Source: JAFGAS01 sp963809875
Lineage (GTDB): Bacteria; Desulfobacterota; Zymogenia; Zymogenales; Zymogenaceae
DNA length: 64,000 bases
Direction: 5' to 3'
Assembly (NCBI GenBank): GCA_963809875.1
Contig: CAWELC010000011.1
Location: 19,189 to 83,188 of the forward strand
In this document: positions 8,388 to 18,092 of the stretch, one piece after another
Numbering within the stretch: position 1 is the stretch's first letter
Layout of the letters: each line of letters opens with the position of its first letter
Program-made: the position numbers and the translations under genes
The notes under the pieces: generated by a model
The model's database searches: none
What the model was told of the DNA's origin: nothing
What the model saw: only the letters and a program-made list of their open reading frames with translations

Positions 8388-9878
8388 GACTCTTCCTCTC
8401 AAGAAAATTCAGAGATATCGGAGGCCGACCGCTCATTCGGGTTTCCTCCTCTGCCGGCGGCCCGCCGCGAGGGACGTCGGGCGCCATCCGGTCCCTAAAC
8501 CGCGCATACGCTACCAGCGCCCGGGCGGCCCAGACGGCCCGGCCGGGGTCGGGGAACACCGGTACGCGCTCTTCCTCGAAGGCGGCATACCACCTCAGAA
8601 AGATCGAATTTTCGCCGCCCATGAAGCAGGCGATGATAGGCTTACCGGGGTGCTCGTCGCGGATCTGAGCAGATTACCCGGGCGGCGTCAAAGTCCGACT
8701 CCGGGATGAGGGTAAAGATCAGAATCAGGATATCCACGTCGGGCTGGGCGATCAGGGCCCGGGCGATGACCTCGTAGGCCCGCTCGGGCCCCACGTTCTC
8801 GATGGCAAACCACATGTCCACCGGGTTTTTAACCCGAGCCCACGACGGAAAGACCGTTTCCATCTTCCGTTTGGTCTCTTCGGACAGGGGAGGAGTGACC
8901 AGGCCCGTCTCACCCATGCGTCTGCGGTCAGCACGCACCCCACCCCGGTGATGGAGACCACTCCGATGCGCCCGCCGCCCGGGATGCCGCAGAACGAGAA
9001 GACCTTGAGGGCGTCATAGAACCGGTCAAAATCGGCGGCGCGGGTAACCCCGAGGGAAGAGAAAACGCCGTCGTAGATACCGTCCTCGCCGGCGAGGCTT
9101 CCGGTGTGCGAAGAGATCGCGTCGGCCCCCCGCTCGGTCCTGCCCGACTTGAGGGCGACGACCGGTTTCTTTTCCGAAACGGCGCGGAGCGTCTCCAGGA
9201 AGCGCCTGCCGTCCCGGACCCCCTCGAGATAGATCGCCCACCACATCGGTAGCCGGATCGTCCCCCAGAAACGAGAGGATCTCTCCCTCGTCCACGTCGG
9301 CCTTGTTGCCCAGGCAGGCGACCTTGGCCACGGAGAAGTTCTGCGAGGAGGTTATCCATCGGAAGAATCCGGAGGCGAACATTCCCGTCTGCCCGAAAAA
9401 GGAGACGGTCCCCGCGGTCGGGCTTCGTAAGGGTCGTGATGGAGGTGACGAACCCGTCCTTGACGTTCACCGTCCCGATACTGTTGGGCCCCATGAGGCG
9501 CATACGGTAGCGCGTCGCGATGTCGACCACTTCGCGCTCGAGCCGCCTTCCCACCTCGTCCCCGGAGTCGGAGAAGCCCGCCGTGGAGATGATGACCCCC
9601 CTGACGCCCTTCCTGCCGCATTCGTCCATCGCCTTGGGCACCAGGTCACGCGGGATGACCATCATGGCCAGCTCCAGATCGCCGGGCACGTCACATACGC
9701 TCGGGTACGCTTTGTGGTTGAGGATCGTCCCGCCCCGCGGGTTGACCGGACATATCGTCCCCTGCCAGCCGAATTCGTGGAGGTTCTGGATGACGATATT
9801 ACCTCCCTTCTTGGGGTTGTCGGAGGCCCCGATGACGGCGAAGCTCGAAGGGTTAAAGAAGATCTCGATGGAATGCAT
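8365..9878 (-). CDS. NDP-forming acyl-CoA synthetase, CoA-binding subunit (several frameshifts as given)
   Basis: The alpha (CoA-binding/ligase-CoA) part of ADP-forming acetate/acyl-CoA synthetases, which make ATP from acyl-CoA, ADP and phosphate. The N-terminal Rossmann domain begins FFNPSSFAVIGASDNPKKGG and continues ICPVNPRGG and LMGPNSIGT. The ligase domain has ALKSGRTERGADAISSHTGSLAGED with the phosphorylated-His region. The frame breaks near 9400, 9250, 8935 and 8670, leaving a roughly 500-residue protein when joined. No beta (ATP-grasp) domain follows, so a partner subunit must lie elsewhere. The last codons overlap the lgt start. Fermentative energy conservation is the likely role. 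Confidence 0.82.
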
Positions 9879-9947
9879 GAAACGTGTCCGCTCCCGCTGA
9901 ATGATAACGTGTCAGAATCGGTTCAACTCGGCCGCGCCGAATTTCGG

Positions 9948-10629
9948 CTACCTGGCTGTCCCTTCCTTTGCCCGCATCATCGCGTCCAGCTCATCTATCC
10001 TTGCTCCGAGGGTCGTCCTGTCGGGCAATACGGTTCCCGGATCATAGCTCTGCAGCTGCTCCCGGATCTTGCCCGCGTCCTTGCTGTCCCCGGTCCCGGC
10101 GTATCCTAGCGGCGAGCGACCAGACCGCAAAGAGCCGGTAGGGCTCAAGGGCGCCCGCGTAGCTCGAGAGGATCGGGTCTTCGGCCATCTCCTTGATGTC
10201 GGCAAGGAGGAGGCCGGAGTCGTCGACAAGGGCGTCATAGATCTTGGCGTCTTTAATAGTGATGAGGTTCTTGGTCGCCTGATCGCAGTAATCGTTCATC
10301 TCGTCGGCCGAAAAGATGCGGGCAAGTCCGCGCCCGCCGGAGGAGAGCAACATGAACTGCCCGAAGACCCAGCCCGTCTTGCCCCGATAGCCGACCAGAT
10401 ACCAGTAGTCTGTGAAATTACCCACGTCAACCGGCCTGGGCTGTCGTCCGAGGATTGCCACGGGGATACCTTCATTGAGGAGCCACACCGCTGTGGAGTC
10501 ACCGGCGGCCGACTCGTGCATCTGCACCCGGGAGCCGATAATGGTGGCGCTTCGCTCTATCGCCGGGGACGATTCGGCCGCAAGGATTGCGGCGGCAAAC
10601 ATGAGCACAGAGATAATCACGTTCTTCAT
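9948..10629 (-). CDS. Secreted SH3b-domain protein (one frameshift as given)
   Basis: Begins with a signal peptide (MKNVIISVLMFAAAILAAES). An SH3 domain follows at about 25-95 (VQMHESAAGDSTAVWLL, then YWYLVGYRGKTGWVFGQF). The second half is helical and charged, ending ELDAMMRAKEGTAR after a single extra base near 10105 is removed; about 226 residues. The SH3 half resembles the 4164-4838 protein. Its ATG overlaps the stop of the EI24-family gene by 4 bases. Probably a periplasmic envelope protein; the function is unknown. Confidence 0.72.
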
Positions 10630-11450
10630 GGTACCTTCCTTTCCCGATGCGATGGGACGGCCGGAGTCATGTCGGGGACCTTACCGTACCACGTCTCTAT
10701 CTCGCAAAAGAGGATGGTTGCGCCGACAACAGTCAGGGGGATCACGACAAAATTAAGAAACGGGATCACAACCGATACGAGCGCCCCGGCCCCGAACCCG
10801 AGGGAGGATGGGATATGCCTGAAGATGAAACGCCACTTGACGGCAAACGGAAGCCTTCTCCTGGCCAGGGGATAGTCAAGGTTATCATATGCCAGAAAGA
10901 ACATGGTGGCGATGTTGCCGAAGATGAGATAAAAGATCTTTCCGACAACCGGAATAATGAATATCACGACGAGAGACAGGAGGAGGACCAGCATGATGCC
11001 CGTTCGCATGATCTCGTTCTTAAGTGAGATGATGATGTCTTTTGCCAGAAGGCGAACTGAGAAGGGCTCGTCCTTCCTGTGTCCCTTGCATATCTGCTCC
11101 GTTCTTTGGGAGAGGACCTCGTTGAAGGGGACGCAGATAATCCCCGCCAGGATGTAGAAGATGACTGCCCCGAAGATGAGGAGCGCCAGTACAAGGACGA
11201 TCTGAACGGCATAAGATAGGACGATCCAGTACCATTGACCCTGGTTCGGGATCAGATGGCCCGCCAGCTCCTGCGAGTAGTGCATGCCGATAACGAATAA
11301 CGCCACCACCAGGATGATATTGATGAGGGTGGGGAAGGCGGCGTACGGGAGGAGCCGGGGGTGGGACAGCAGAAAACGCAGTGCCCGCAGGGGGGCAAAG
11401 AGCCCTCCGGCGAACCTGCTTACGATGCCGGGGACGCGCGCCTGGTTCAT
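10626..11450 (-). CDS. EI24-domain (CysZ-like) inner-membrane protein
   Basis: A 274-residue polytopic membrane protein with 4-6 hydrophobic segments (for example LINIILVVALFVIGM and GIMLVLLLSLVVIFIIPVVG). The layout FxxGxxAPLRALRFLLSHPRLLPYAAFP at the start and the later YxNLDYPLARRRLPF match EI24 family proteins, to which CysZ sulfate transporters belong. No cysteine-pathway genes are adjacent, so sulfate transport is not supported here. ATG 11450 overlaps the stop of the glycerate kinase gene and its own stop overlaps the SH3b gene, implying a coupled operon. Confidence 0.8.
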   Translation of the reverse strand: MNQARVPGIVSRFAGGLFAPLRALRFLLSHPRLLPYAAFPTLINIILVVALFVIGMHYSQELAGHLIPNQGQWYWIVLSYAVQIVLVLALLIFGAVIFYILAGIICVPFNEVLSQRTEQICKGHRKDEPFSVRLLAKDIIISLKNEIMRTGIMLVLLLSLVVIFIIPVVGKIFYLIFGNIATMFFLAYDNLDYPLARRRLPFAVKWRFIFRHIPSSLGFGAGALVSVVIPFLNFVVIPLTVVGATILFCEIETWYGKVPDMTPAVPSHRERKVP

Positions 11451-12772
11451 CGCGGGGCCTCCCCGGTTATGAATACCAGGCGGATATCCATGACGTTGGT
11501 CCTTGTGGGCCCGGTTTTGATCAGATCACCGAGGGCCTGAAAGAAGGTATAGGAGTCGTTGTTGGCCAGATAGCGGTCGGCATCGAGGCCCTTTTCCCGC
11601 GCCCGCGAGATGGTGTCCGGTGCCGCGAACGCCCCGGCTGCGTCGGTGGGACCGTCGGTGCCGTCGCTGCCGCAAAAGAGGCCGAAGGTCCCGGGGGTTC
11701 CCGCCGTCTCGCGGGCAAACACCAGGGCGCATTCCGTGTTCCTGCCGCCGACGCCCGATCCCGTGACGGTAAGAGTCGTCTCACCCCCGGAGATAAGGCA
11801 GGCGGGTGGCGGCGCGGGCCTCCCGTAACGTGAAACTTCCCGGGCCACGGCCGCGTGAAACCGCGCAAGCTCGTGCGTGTCGCCCGTGAATGAGGATGAG
11901 AGGACGAGGGCCGAAAACCCGAGGTCGCCCGCCCGACGCTGGGCCGCCGACAGCGCCGTTGCGGCGCTTCCGACGATAAGATTGGTCACCCCCTCGAAAA
12001 CGGGGTCGCCCGGCTTGGGGGTATCGGCGACACGACCCGCCGCACCCGCGGCCAGATGCCGGGCCACCGGGGCGGGAACCTTATCGGCCAGACCATATTT
12101 CCTGAGCACGCCCAGGGCGTCGGCAAACGTCGTCGGGTCGGGGGCGGTAGGCCCGGAGGCGATAGACGGAGATGTCATCGCCGACCACATCCGAGAGGAT
12201 GAGCGCGATCACGCGGGCCGGCCGAATGAGCCGGGCGAGCCTTCCGCCGGAGAAGGCCGAGAGGTGCTTCCGAACGGCATTGATCTCCCGGATATCCGCG
12301 GAGGAGTCGATGAGGAGCCGGCTGGTCCGGGCGAGATCGTCCAGCGTCAGGCCGTTATCGCCAAGACCCGTCATGGCCGAGCCTCCGCCGGAAATCAATA
12401 CGAGCACGAGATCATCGGGATCCTCTGCCCGTGACCATGTCGATAATCCTGCGGGCGCCCGCGGCCCCGTTCTCGTCGGGTATGGGGTGGCCGGCCTCGA
12501 TGACCTCGATTCCCGGTATACTCCCCCCGTGACCGCGCTTGGTGACGACGACCCCGCCGGCGATCCGATCTCTCATGACGTCACGGGCCGCCTCGGCCAT
12601 AGGCAGGGCGGCCTTACCGATACCGGCCACGTATACGCGGGAATATCGCCCGGATTTCGTCGTCGAGCTCCGACAACGCCCGCTCAACGACGCCCCCGGG
12701 GTTCACGCCGGCTACCGCGCTCCTGAAGATATCGAGGGCCTGTTCCTTTATCCGCTGGCGGGGCACGTTCAT
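11447..12772 (-). CDS. gckA: Glycerate 2-kinase, MOFRL family (three frameshifts as given)
   Basis: Phosphorylates glycerate to 2-phosphoglycerate, feeding the lower glycolysis that ends at the pyk encoded downstream. It begins MNVPRQRIKEQALDIFRSAV at ATG 12772. Family blocks are VYVAGIGKAA, LVLISGGGSA, HLSAFSGGRLA, IASGPTAPDPTT, and the MOFRL C-terminus with LISGGETT, GGRNTE and FCGSDGTDGPTDAAGAF. Frame breaks near 12645, 12410 and 12175 each need one base removed; the joined protein is about 440 residues. It heads the minus-strand run down to 4164. Confidence 0.88.
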
Positions 12773-12821
12773 GACGTGACGAAATCCGAAAAGGGTTTCG
12801 GAGAAGCGCCGCCAAAAAACC

Positions 12822-12850
12822 TTGCTTTTTAGACGACGATTCCCTATAAT
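12822..12850 (+). promoter_or_regulatory. Sigma-70 type promoter for the zinc-ribbon membrane protein
   Basis: TTGCTT (12822-12827), a 17-base spacer and a consensus TATAAT (12845-12850), leaving a leader of about 65 bases before ATG 12922. Confidence 0.55.
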
Positions 12851-12921
12851 TTGACAATTCTTGCATAACCGAGGGGCAAAATCAACAGCTAAATTCTTCC
12901 GGTGACGTTTGGGGGTGTGTT

Positions 12922-14202
12922 ATGAATATCACCTGCCCGCATTGCGGCCTCGTCGGTAAGATCGACCGGGACAAGCTGAAGGCGTCGTCGGGAACCGTCA
13001 AGTGCCCCCGCTGCCACAAGGCCTTCACGCCGATCGAGGAAAAACCCCCCGCACCCGGACGCTCCGCCTCCCCGAAAAAAGGGACGCCGAAAAAAGAGCC
13101 CGTGCTTTTCGGCGCCCGATCCAGTGACGACCTCCCGTTTACGAAGATAATGCAGGGAGACGATCTGCGTTCGGAGCATGACCTCGATATAGAGATCGAG
13201 ACCGTCGATATGCCGGATTCCCTTGGCGCGGATAGGGCCGAGGAGATCATCTCCCTCGGTGAAGAAGACATCGTCTCGACGGGGGATGACGGGTTTGGCC
13301 CGGCGCAAGCCGGCCCAGCGGAACTCCCGGAGGAAATTCCCCTGGGAGATACCGCCGCCGGGGCACCCGGTGAGATTCCGGATTCGGCGATGCCGGTCCC
13401 AATGGAAACCCCGCCGTCCCCGAAGCCGAAGCGGGGCCTCTTCGGGCTCTTCGGGGGAGGTCCCAAGCCCCCGAAGGAGACAGTGTCCCCGCCGGCCGCC
13501 CGGCCGGCCCCGCGGAGGGCGGGCATCAGGAGGGGGTTGATCCTCTTTTTCATCGCCGTGCTTGCCCTGTGGGGGGGATACCGTTTTTTTTCTACCTACT
13601 GGCCGCCCTATGTCCAGGAGAAGGAATTCCTCACCGACTCCCGCGCCCTCTTTGATAAATACCATGAATTAAGGGTCTATCTCAAAGTGGGGATGCCCGA
13701 TCCCGTGTTCGCCACAAAAGTGGCGGAGACCGCCTACTTCTGGGAGGTCTACCGTGAGAAGCACGATTCGAAGTATCGCAAGGATCCCCTGTTTGCCTCG
13801 CTGATGATCATGGGAAGGCTCTTTCTGACGATCAAGGAGCTGTTGGACAGGGATATGTACCCGGATAACTACCTCGGTCTCGAGTGGGGCGAGGGGTTTC
13901 CTTTCCTGACCAAGGAGGAATACGTCAACGCGATGGTGACGGGTATCCCCATCTGCATCAATGCCGCCGAGGATAACTTCCTCTTCGCAAAGCAGCTGCT
14001 GGATCTTTCGGGTAACTTCAACTTCGTATCCATGACGACCGGCGAGATCCTTAAGCGTCCCTCCGGGACGTCACGTGCCGACTACGCCCCCGACCTGAAG
14101 CGGGCAAACAATGCGTTCATGACGCTCGATACCCAGATGCCCGTCCTGAAGAAGGCGGTTGCCGAGGTTCGCAGTACTGTAACCAGCGTGTCAGGAAAAT
14201 GA
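12922..14202 (+). CDS. MJ0042-type zinc-ribbon protein with one transmembrane segment
   Basis: A 426-residue protein. Residues 1-36 are a zinc ribbon (CPHCG at 5-9 and CPRCHKAF at 28-35) of the MJ0042 type. A long acidic and proline-rich linker follows, then one transmembrane helix near residues 204-224 (GLILFFIAVLALWGGYRFF). The C-terminal half is a helical periplasmic domain with no family I recognise. Proteins with this layout are common in deltaproteobacteria. It starts a cluster with the FGE-like protein 7 bases downstream, so the two are probably co-translated. Function unknown; sensing or envelope assembly are guesses. Confidence 0.75.
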   Translation: MNITCPHCGLVGKIDRDKLKASSGTVKCPRCHKAFTPIEEKPPAPGRSASPKKGTPKKEPVLFGARSSDDLPFTKIMQGDDLRSEHDLDIEIETVDMPDSLGADRAEEIISLGEEDIVSTGDDGFGPAQAGPAELPEEIPLGDTAAGAPGEIPDSAMPVPMETPPSPKPKRGLFGLFGGGPKPPKETVSPPAARPAPRRAGIRRGLILFFIAVLALWGGYRFFSTYWPPYVQEKEFLTDSRALFDKYHELRVYLKVGMPDPVFATKVAETAYFWEVYREKHDSKYRKDPLFASLMIMGRLFLTIKELLDRDMYPDNYLGLEWGEGFPFLTKEEYVNAMVTGIPICINAAEDNFLFAKQLLDLSGNFNFVSMTTGEILKRPSGTSRADYAPDLKRANNAFMTLDTQMPVLKKAVAEVRSTVTSVSGK

Positions 14203-14209
14203 GGTAGCG

Positions 14210-15013
14210 ATGAAAAAGATCGTGACGGCCCTGTTCATTTCGGTTGCCCTGTTGACGTCGTTGGGAGCCATGAACGCCCAAGCCGGCGTGTATGAGGATA
14301 TGGTCCTGATCCCGGCGGGAGAGTTCGTCATGGGCAGCGCCCTGGGTGATGCCGACGAGCGGCCCGAGCACCGGGTCTTTGTAAAGGACTTCTTTGTAGA
14401 CCGTTTTGAGGTAACCAACGACGAGTTCGCGGCCTTTCTGAACGAGGTGGGAAATCCGCTCGTGGAGGGAGCGCACTACCTGTTCATCGACAGCCCCGAC
14501 TGCAGGATCGATGAGATAAAGGGGAAATTTGTCGCCGAGGAAGGATACGGCGATCACCCGGTGACACAGGTGAGCTACTACGGGGCGGAGGCCTACGCGG
14601 GCTGGGCGGGCAAACGCCTTCCCACGGAAGCCGAGTGGGAGAAGGCCGCCCGCGGTGGTCTGGGAGGAAAAGAGTATCCGTGGGGTGACGATATCGATAC
14701 GCTCTCGGCCAACTATGGGCGGAAACGAATGGGGACGTCGCCGGTGGGGATATTTGCGCCGAATGGGTTTGGCCTCTATGACGTGTCGGGAAACGTCGCC
14801 GAGATGGTGAGCGATTATTACGGCGAGGGCTACTATCGGTCGTCCCCCGCCGCGGACCCGAAAGGGCCCGAGACGGGCGAGACGCACGTCGTGCGGGGAG
14901 GAAGCTGGCTTTCGGATGCTCTGGGTGTCAGGGTCTTTGCGCGCGCGCCCGGAAACCTCCCCTACGTATCGCTTCCAAACGTCGGGTTTCGGTGCGCCAG
15001 GGACGCGCAATGA
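14210..15013 (+). CDS. Secreted SUMF1/formylglycine-generating-enzyme-like protein
   Basis: A 267-residue exported protein with a signal peptide (1-25, ending NAQA). The FGE-sulfatase fold is clear: MVLIPAGEFVMGS, RFEVTNDEFAAFL, HPVTQVSYYGAEAYAGWAG, RLPTEAEWEKAARGG, YPWGDD, NGFGLYDVSGNVAEM, VRGGSW and a final GFRCA. The CxxxxC pair that binds copper in true formylglycine-generating enzymes is absent between RGGSW and GFRCA. It is therefore unlikely to activate sulfatases and may bind or modify surface components. RBS GAGGTAG precedes the ATG. It follows the zinc-ribbon membrane protein closely. Confidence 0.88.
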   Translation: MKKIVTALFISVALLTSLGAMNAQAGVYEDMVLIPAGEFVMGSALGDADERPEHRVFVKDFFVDRFEVTNDEFAAFLNEVGNPLVEGAHYLFIDSPDCRIDEIKGKFVAEEGYGDHPVTQVSYYGAEAYAGWAGKRLPTEAEWEKAARGGLGGKEYPWGDDIDTLSANYGRKRMGTSPVGIFAPNGFGLYDVSGNVAEMVSDYYGEGYYRSSPAADPKGPETGETHVVRGGSWLSDALGVRVFARAPGNLPYVSLPNVGFRCARDAQ

Positions 15014-15095
15014 TTCCCCGCACCACTCCAAATCCTCAGCCGGGCACCCCGCGCTCCCGGCCCGATTCCCTCAACCCTTCCTGCTGCGGCCGCAC

Positions 15096-15872
15096 GTGCA
15101 CACCGTAGGGATCATCGCGGCCCTCAAGCTGGAGGCCGATCCCGTCATCAGGAGTCTTGACGGGCGCCGTCAGGTCCGGGCCGGGCCGTTTTCGATACAC
15201 CAGGGTGCCGTGGCCGGAAGGCAGGTCTCGGTAATCGTCTCCGGCGTAGGGAAAAAGGCGGCCCGCAGCGCAACCACGGCCCTCATCGAAACCGCACGCC
15301 CGAGGCTCATCATCTCAATCGGCTTTGCGGGGGGACTCTCGGAGGCGATGGTGGCAGGGACGATCGTCGTGGCAGACGAGCTGGTGGATGACGAAGGGAC
15401 CCGCGAGACCTTTCGCGCACCGGCACGGCTCGTCCCTCCTCGGACGGGCCGCCGGGGAGTCGTCCTTACCTCTCGGCACTTCGTGTCGGCCGTGGGTCAC
15501 CGCAGAGAGCTCAGGGATCGGTTCGGCGCGGCGGCCGTCGATATGGAGAGCATCCACGTCGGTCGTATCGCCCGGCAGGCGGGCGTCCCTTTTCTGGTGG
15601 TCCGTATCATCTCAGACGACCTCTCGGCTGAGCTCCCCGTTATGGGCTCGGTTATGACGACAGACGGGCGGCTCGATATCCGACGGGCGGTCTTCTACTT
15701 TCTCGGGAATTTCCATACCATCGTTGGGTTCGTGCGGTTCATGAGGGGCTTGAGCCTTCACGCCGCCACTCTCAACCGGTACCTCTTGGAGCTGATCGCC
15801 GCCCTGCCGGCATGCGGGTGCGAGGGGATTGACGGCGCATCGACAGGAGTGATACGGATTCCCGAGCCCTAG
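15096..15872 (+). CDS. Nucleoside phosphorylase superfamily protein (MTA/SAH nucleosidase or HpnG-like)
   Basis: About 258 residues from a GTG start at 15096; upstream in-frame codons overlap the preceding gene and do not look like protein. The PNP/UDP phosphorylase fold is shown by VGIIAALKLEA at the start, IIVSGVGKKAA-like glycine-rich phosphate/ribose loop, ISIGFAGGLSE, and VDMESIHVGRIARQAGVPFLVVRIISDD, which holds the ribose-binding Met-Glu and the purine-site Asp. The substrate could be methylthioadenosine/SAH, futalosine or adenosyl-hopane (HpnG). No hopanoid or menaquinone genes are adjacent to decide. The start is uncertain because no good ribosome site is visible. Confidence 0.78.
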   Translation: MHTVGIIAALKLEADPVIRSLDGRRQVRAGPFSIHQGAVAGRQVSVIVSGVGKKAARSATTALIETARPRLIISIGFAGGLSEAMVAGTIVVADELVDDEGTRETFRAPARLVPPRTGRRGVVLTSRHFVSAVGHRRELRDRFGAAAVDMESIHVGRIARQAGVPFLVVRIISDDLSAELPVMGSVMTTDGRLDIRRAVFYFLGNFHTIVGFVRFMRGLSLHAATLNRYLLELIAALPACGCEGIDGASTGVIRIPEP

Positions 15873-15969
15873 ATCGATCGTCTCCAGATAGAGCGGAAAG
15901 GCCGTATCGACGCTGTATATCGGCGATGATCTATGGTATACTGGTTTATCACATACCTCCGGGGCGGCG

Positions 15970-16206
15970 GTGGACACCATCCAGAAATACTACCGGGTAA
16001 ACAGGGACGGCATAGCCCTTCTCAAATTCATACTCGAATCATACGATAACGCGGCCGTCATGAGAACGGTCGACGAGCCGGGCTCGATTATCGAGCTGCT
16101 CGTGTCCCCGGGGTTTCTGATCGAGGTGGAGGCGGTCATTGAGGAGTTTCGGGACGAGCTCAACATCCAGGAGGTTGCGCGTCCGGACTGCCTCGATCCG
16201 CTCTGA
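15970..16206 (+). CDS. DUF4911 domain protein
   Basis: A 78-residue protein starting at GTG 15970 after a G-rich ribosome site. It matches the DUF4911 pattern: YYRVNRDGIALLKFILESYDN followed by TVDEPGSIIELLVSPGF. Such small proteins occur in Desulfobacterota and relatives, often near amrA or coaD-type genes. It lies 14 bases ahead of the AmmeMemoRadiSam A gene, so the two probably share a transcript. Function unknown. Confidence 0.8.
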   Translation: MDTIQKYYRVNRDGIALLKFILESYDNAAVMRTVDEPGSIIELLVSPGFLIEVEAVIEEFRDELNIQEVARPDCLDPL

Positions 16207-16220
16207 GAGGAGGCGGAGTC

Positions 16221-16781
16221 ATGGGTAACTTCAGTCTCTCCGACAGCCAGAAGAAAGAGCTTCTGGCCGCGGCCCGAAAGACCATCGAGGAGGGCGCGCA
16301 CGGCAGGAAGAAGCCGAAGGTTGAGCCGACGGACGCGGGCCTGAAGGTGCCCGCCGGGGCCTTCGTGTCGCTTCACAAGCGAGGCAGGCTCAGGGGCTGT
16401 ATCGGGAGGTTCGAGGCGGACAACCCCGTATGCGATACGGTCGTCGACATGGCCTGGGCGGCTTCGAAAAACGATCCCCGGTTCAACGAGGTAGGGCCCG
16501 AGGAGCTTGACGACATCGACATCGAGATATCGGTCCTTTCTCCCCTGAAGAAGATCGCGGATGTCAAGGAGATCAAGGTGGGCAGGCACGGGCTTTTCGT
16601 CGCCCACGGATATCGGCGGGGGACGCTCCTGCCGCAGGTCTGTGTCGAGCAGGGGTGGGACCGCGATACGTTCCTCTGTCACACGTGTCTCAAGGCGGGG
16701 CTTCCGAAAGACGCCTGGAAAGACGAGGGCACCGAGATTTTCATCTACGATGCCCTGATCTTCGGGGAAAAGGAGCCGTGA
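16221..16781 (+). CDS. amrA: AmmeMemoRadiSam system protein A (AMMECR1 family)
   Basis: A 186-residue AMMECR1-domain protein. The hallmark LRGCIG is at 57-62, followed by DTVVDMAWAASKNDPRFNEV and the hydrophobic LLPQVCVEQGW. ATG 16221 has AGGAGG upstream. In many bacteria this protein is encoded with a Memo-like protein and a radical SAM enzyme; neither is adjacent here. The biochemical role of the system is unresolved. The gene ends 110 bases before the convergent aminotransferase gene, a gap in which I see only GC-rich short palindromes. Confidence 0.92.
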   Translation: MGNFSLSDSQKKELLAAARKTIEEGAHGRKKPKVEPTDAGLKVPAGAFVSLHKRGRLRGCIGRFEADNPVCDTVVDMAWAASKNDPRFNEVGPEELDDIDIEISVLSPLKKIADVKEIKVGRHGLFVAHGYRRGTLLPQVCVEQGWDRDTFLCHTCLKAGLPKDAWKDEGTEIFIYDALIFGEKEP

Positions 16782-16891
16782 TCGATCGCCGTTCACCTCC
16801 CCGGTGAAACGGACCGGCCGCGCTGCCGGCCGGCCTATCGTCACGTTCCGCCCGTCGGCGTACTCGCCTGCTTCCGACTGCTCTCCGAGTC

Positions 16892-18091
16892 CTACGTGAG
16901 CTTTTTGACCGCCTCTCCGATCCTCTTTACGCCCTCGGTGATCTCGGCCGTCGAGGCCGCGTACGAAAGGCGTACGCACGTATCGTCGCCGAACTCCGCC
17001 CCCGGCACCAGCGCCACCTTGGCCTCGGTCAACAGGAAAGCCGCAAAACCGATCGATCCGGTGATCTTCGTGCCCGAGAATGACTTTCCGAAAGTCCCCG
17101 ACACGTCGGGGAACGCATAGAAGGCTCCCTCCGGATTGCGGCAGGTCACTCCCGGTATCGCGTTGAGGCCGTCGACGATGAGCTTTCGCCGGGCCTCGAA
17201 CTCCCGCCTCATCCGCTCCACCTCGTCCTGGGGTCCGCTGATCGCCTCCACGGCCGCCCATTGAGCGATGGAAGACGCGTTGGTGGTGCTCTGGCTCTGG
17301 ATCTTGGTCATGGCCGAGATGAGGGCCTCGGGACCCGCGGCGTACCCGATGCGCCAGCCGGTCATGGCGTACGTCTTGGAGACCCCGTTGACGACGATGG
17401 AAAGCTGCCTGATCTCGTCCCCAAGGGAGGCAATGCTGACGTGCCTGAAGCCGTCGTAGACCAGTTTCTCGTAAATCTCGTCGGAGATGACGTAAATATT
17501 ATTCTTGACGCAGAAGTGTGCGATGTCGGACAGCTCCCGTTCGCTATAGGACACCCCGGACGGATTGGACGGATAGTTGAGGATCAGGGCCTTGGTCGCC
17601 CCAGTAGTGTAACGGGCCAGATCGTCTGGGTCGATCTTGAAGTCCCTGTCCCTCCCGCTGGGGATGATGACCGGTGTCCCGCCCGCAAGCCCTACCATCG
17701 GGGGATAGGATACCCAGTAGGGTGCGGGAATCAGCACCTCGTCGCCCGGCTCAAAAAAGGCCATGCAGAGATTATAGAGGGAGTGCTTGCCCCCGCAGGA
17801 GACGAGGATCTCGGAGGGCTTGTAGGCGATACCATTGTCGCGCATGAACTTTTCGACGATGGCGGCCTTGAGCTCTTTAATGCCCCCCACGTCCGTATAT
17901 TTGGTCTTGCCCGCTTCAATGGCTTTGATGCCCGATTTCTTGATATTGGCCGGCGTGTCGAAGTCCGGCTCGCCCACCCCGAACCCAATGACGTTTTCGC
18001 CCTTGGCCTTGAGCTCATTGGCCTTGGCGGTGATGGCAAGCGTCGCCGACGGCTTGAGGCTGATGACCCGGTCGGACAGTTTACGTTTCAT
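16892..18091 (-). CDS. aspC: Aspartate aminotransferase, class I/II PLP enzyme
   Basis: A 399-residue fold-type I aminotransferase that exchanges amino groups between aspartate (or prephenate-like acids) and 2-oxoglutarate. N-terminal LSDRVISLKPSATLAITAKANELKAKG and GVGEPDFDTP are typical of the subgroup Ib enzymes. NYPSNPSG and the PLP Lys in GVSKTYAMTGWRIG are present, and the substrate-carboxylate Arg is in CVRLSYA. AGAAGGA precedes ATG 18091, one base after the coaD stop. It ends the long minus-strand run from 24120. Confidence 0.93.
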   Translation of the reverse strand: MKRKLSDRVISLKPSATLAITAKANELKAKGENVIGFGVGEPDFDTPANIKKSGIKAIEAGKTKYTDVGGIKELKAAIVEKFMRDNGIAYKPSEILVSCGGKHSLYNLCMAFFEPGDEVLIPAPYWVSYPPMVGLAGGTPVIIPSGRDRDFKIDPDDLARYTTGATKALILNYPSNPSGVSYSERELSDIAHFCVKNNIYVISDEIYEKLVYDGFRHVSIASLGDEIRQLSIVVNGVSKTYAMTGWRIGYAAGPEALISAMTKIQSQSTTNASSIAQWAAVEAISGPQDEVERMRREFEARRKLIVDGLNAIPGVTCRNPEGAFYAFPDVSGTFGKSFSGTKITGSIGFAAFLLTEAKVALVPGAEFGDDTCVRLSYAASTAEITEGVKRIGEAVKKLT

Positions 18092-18092
18092 G

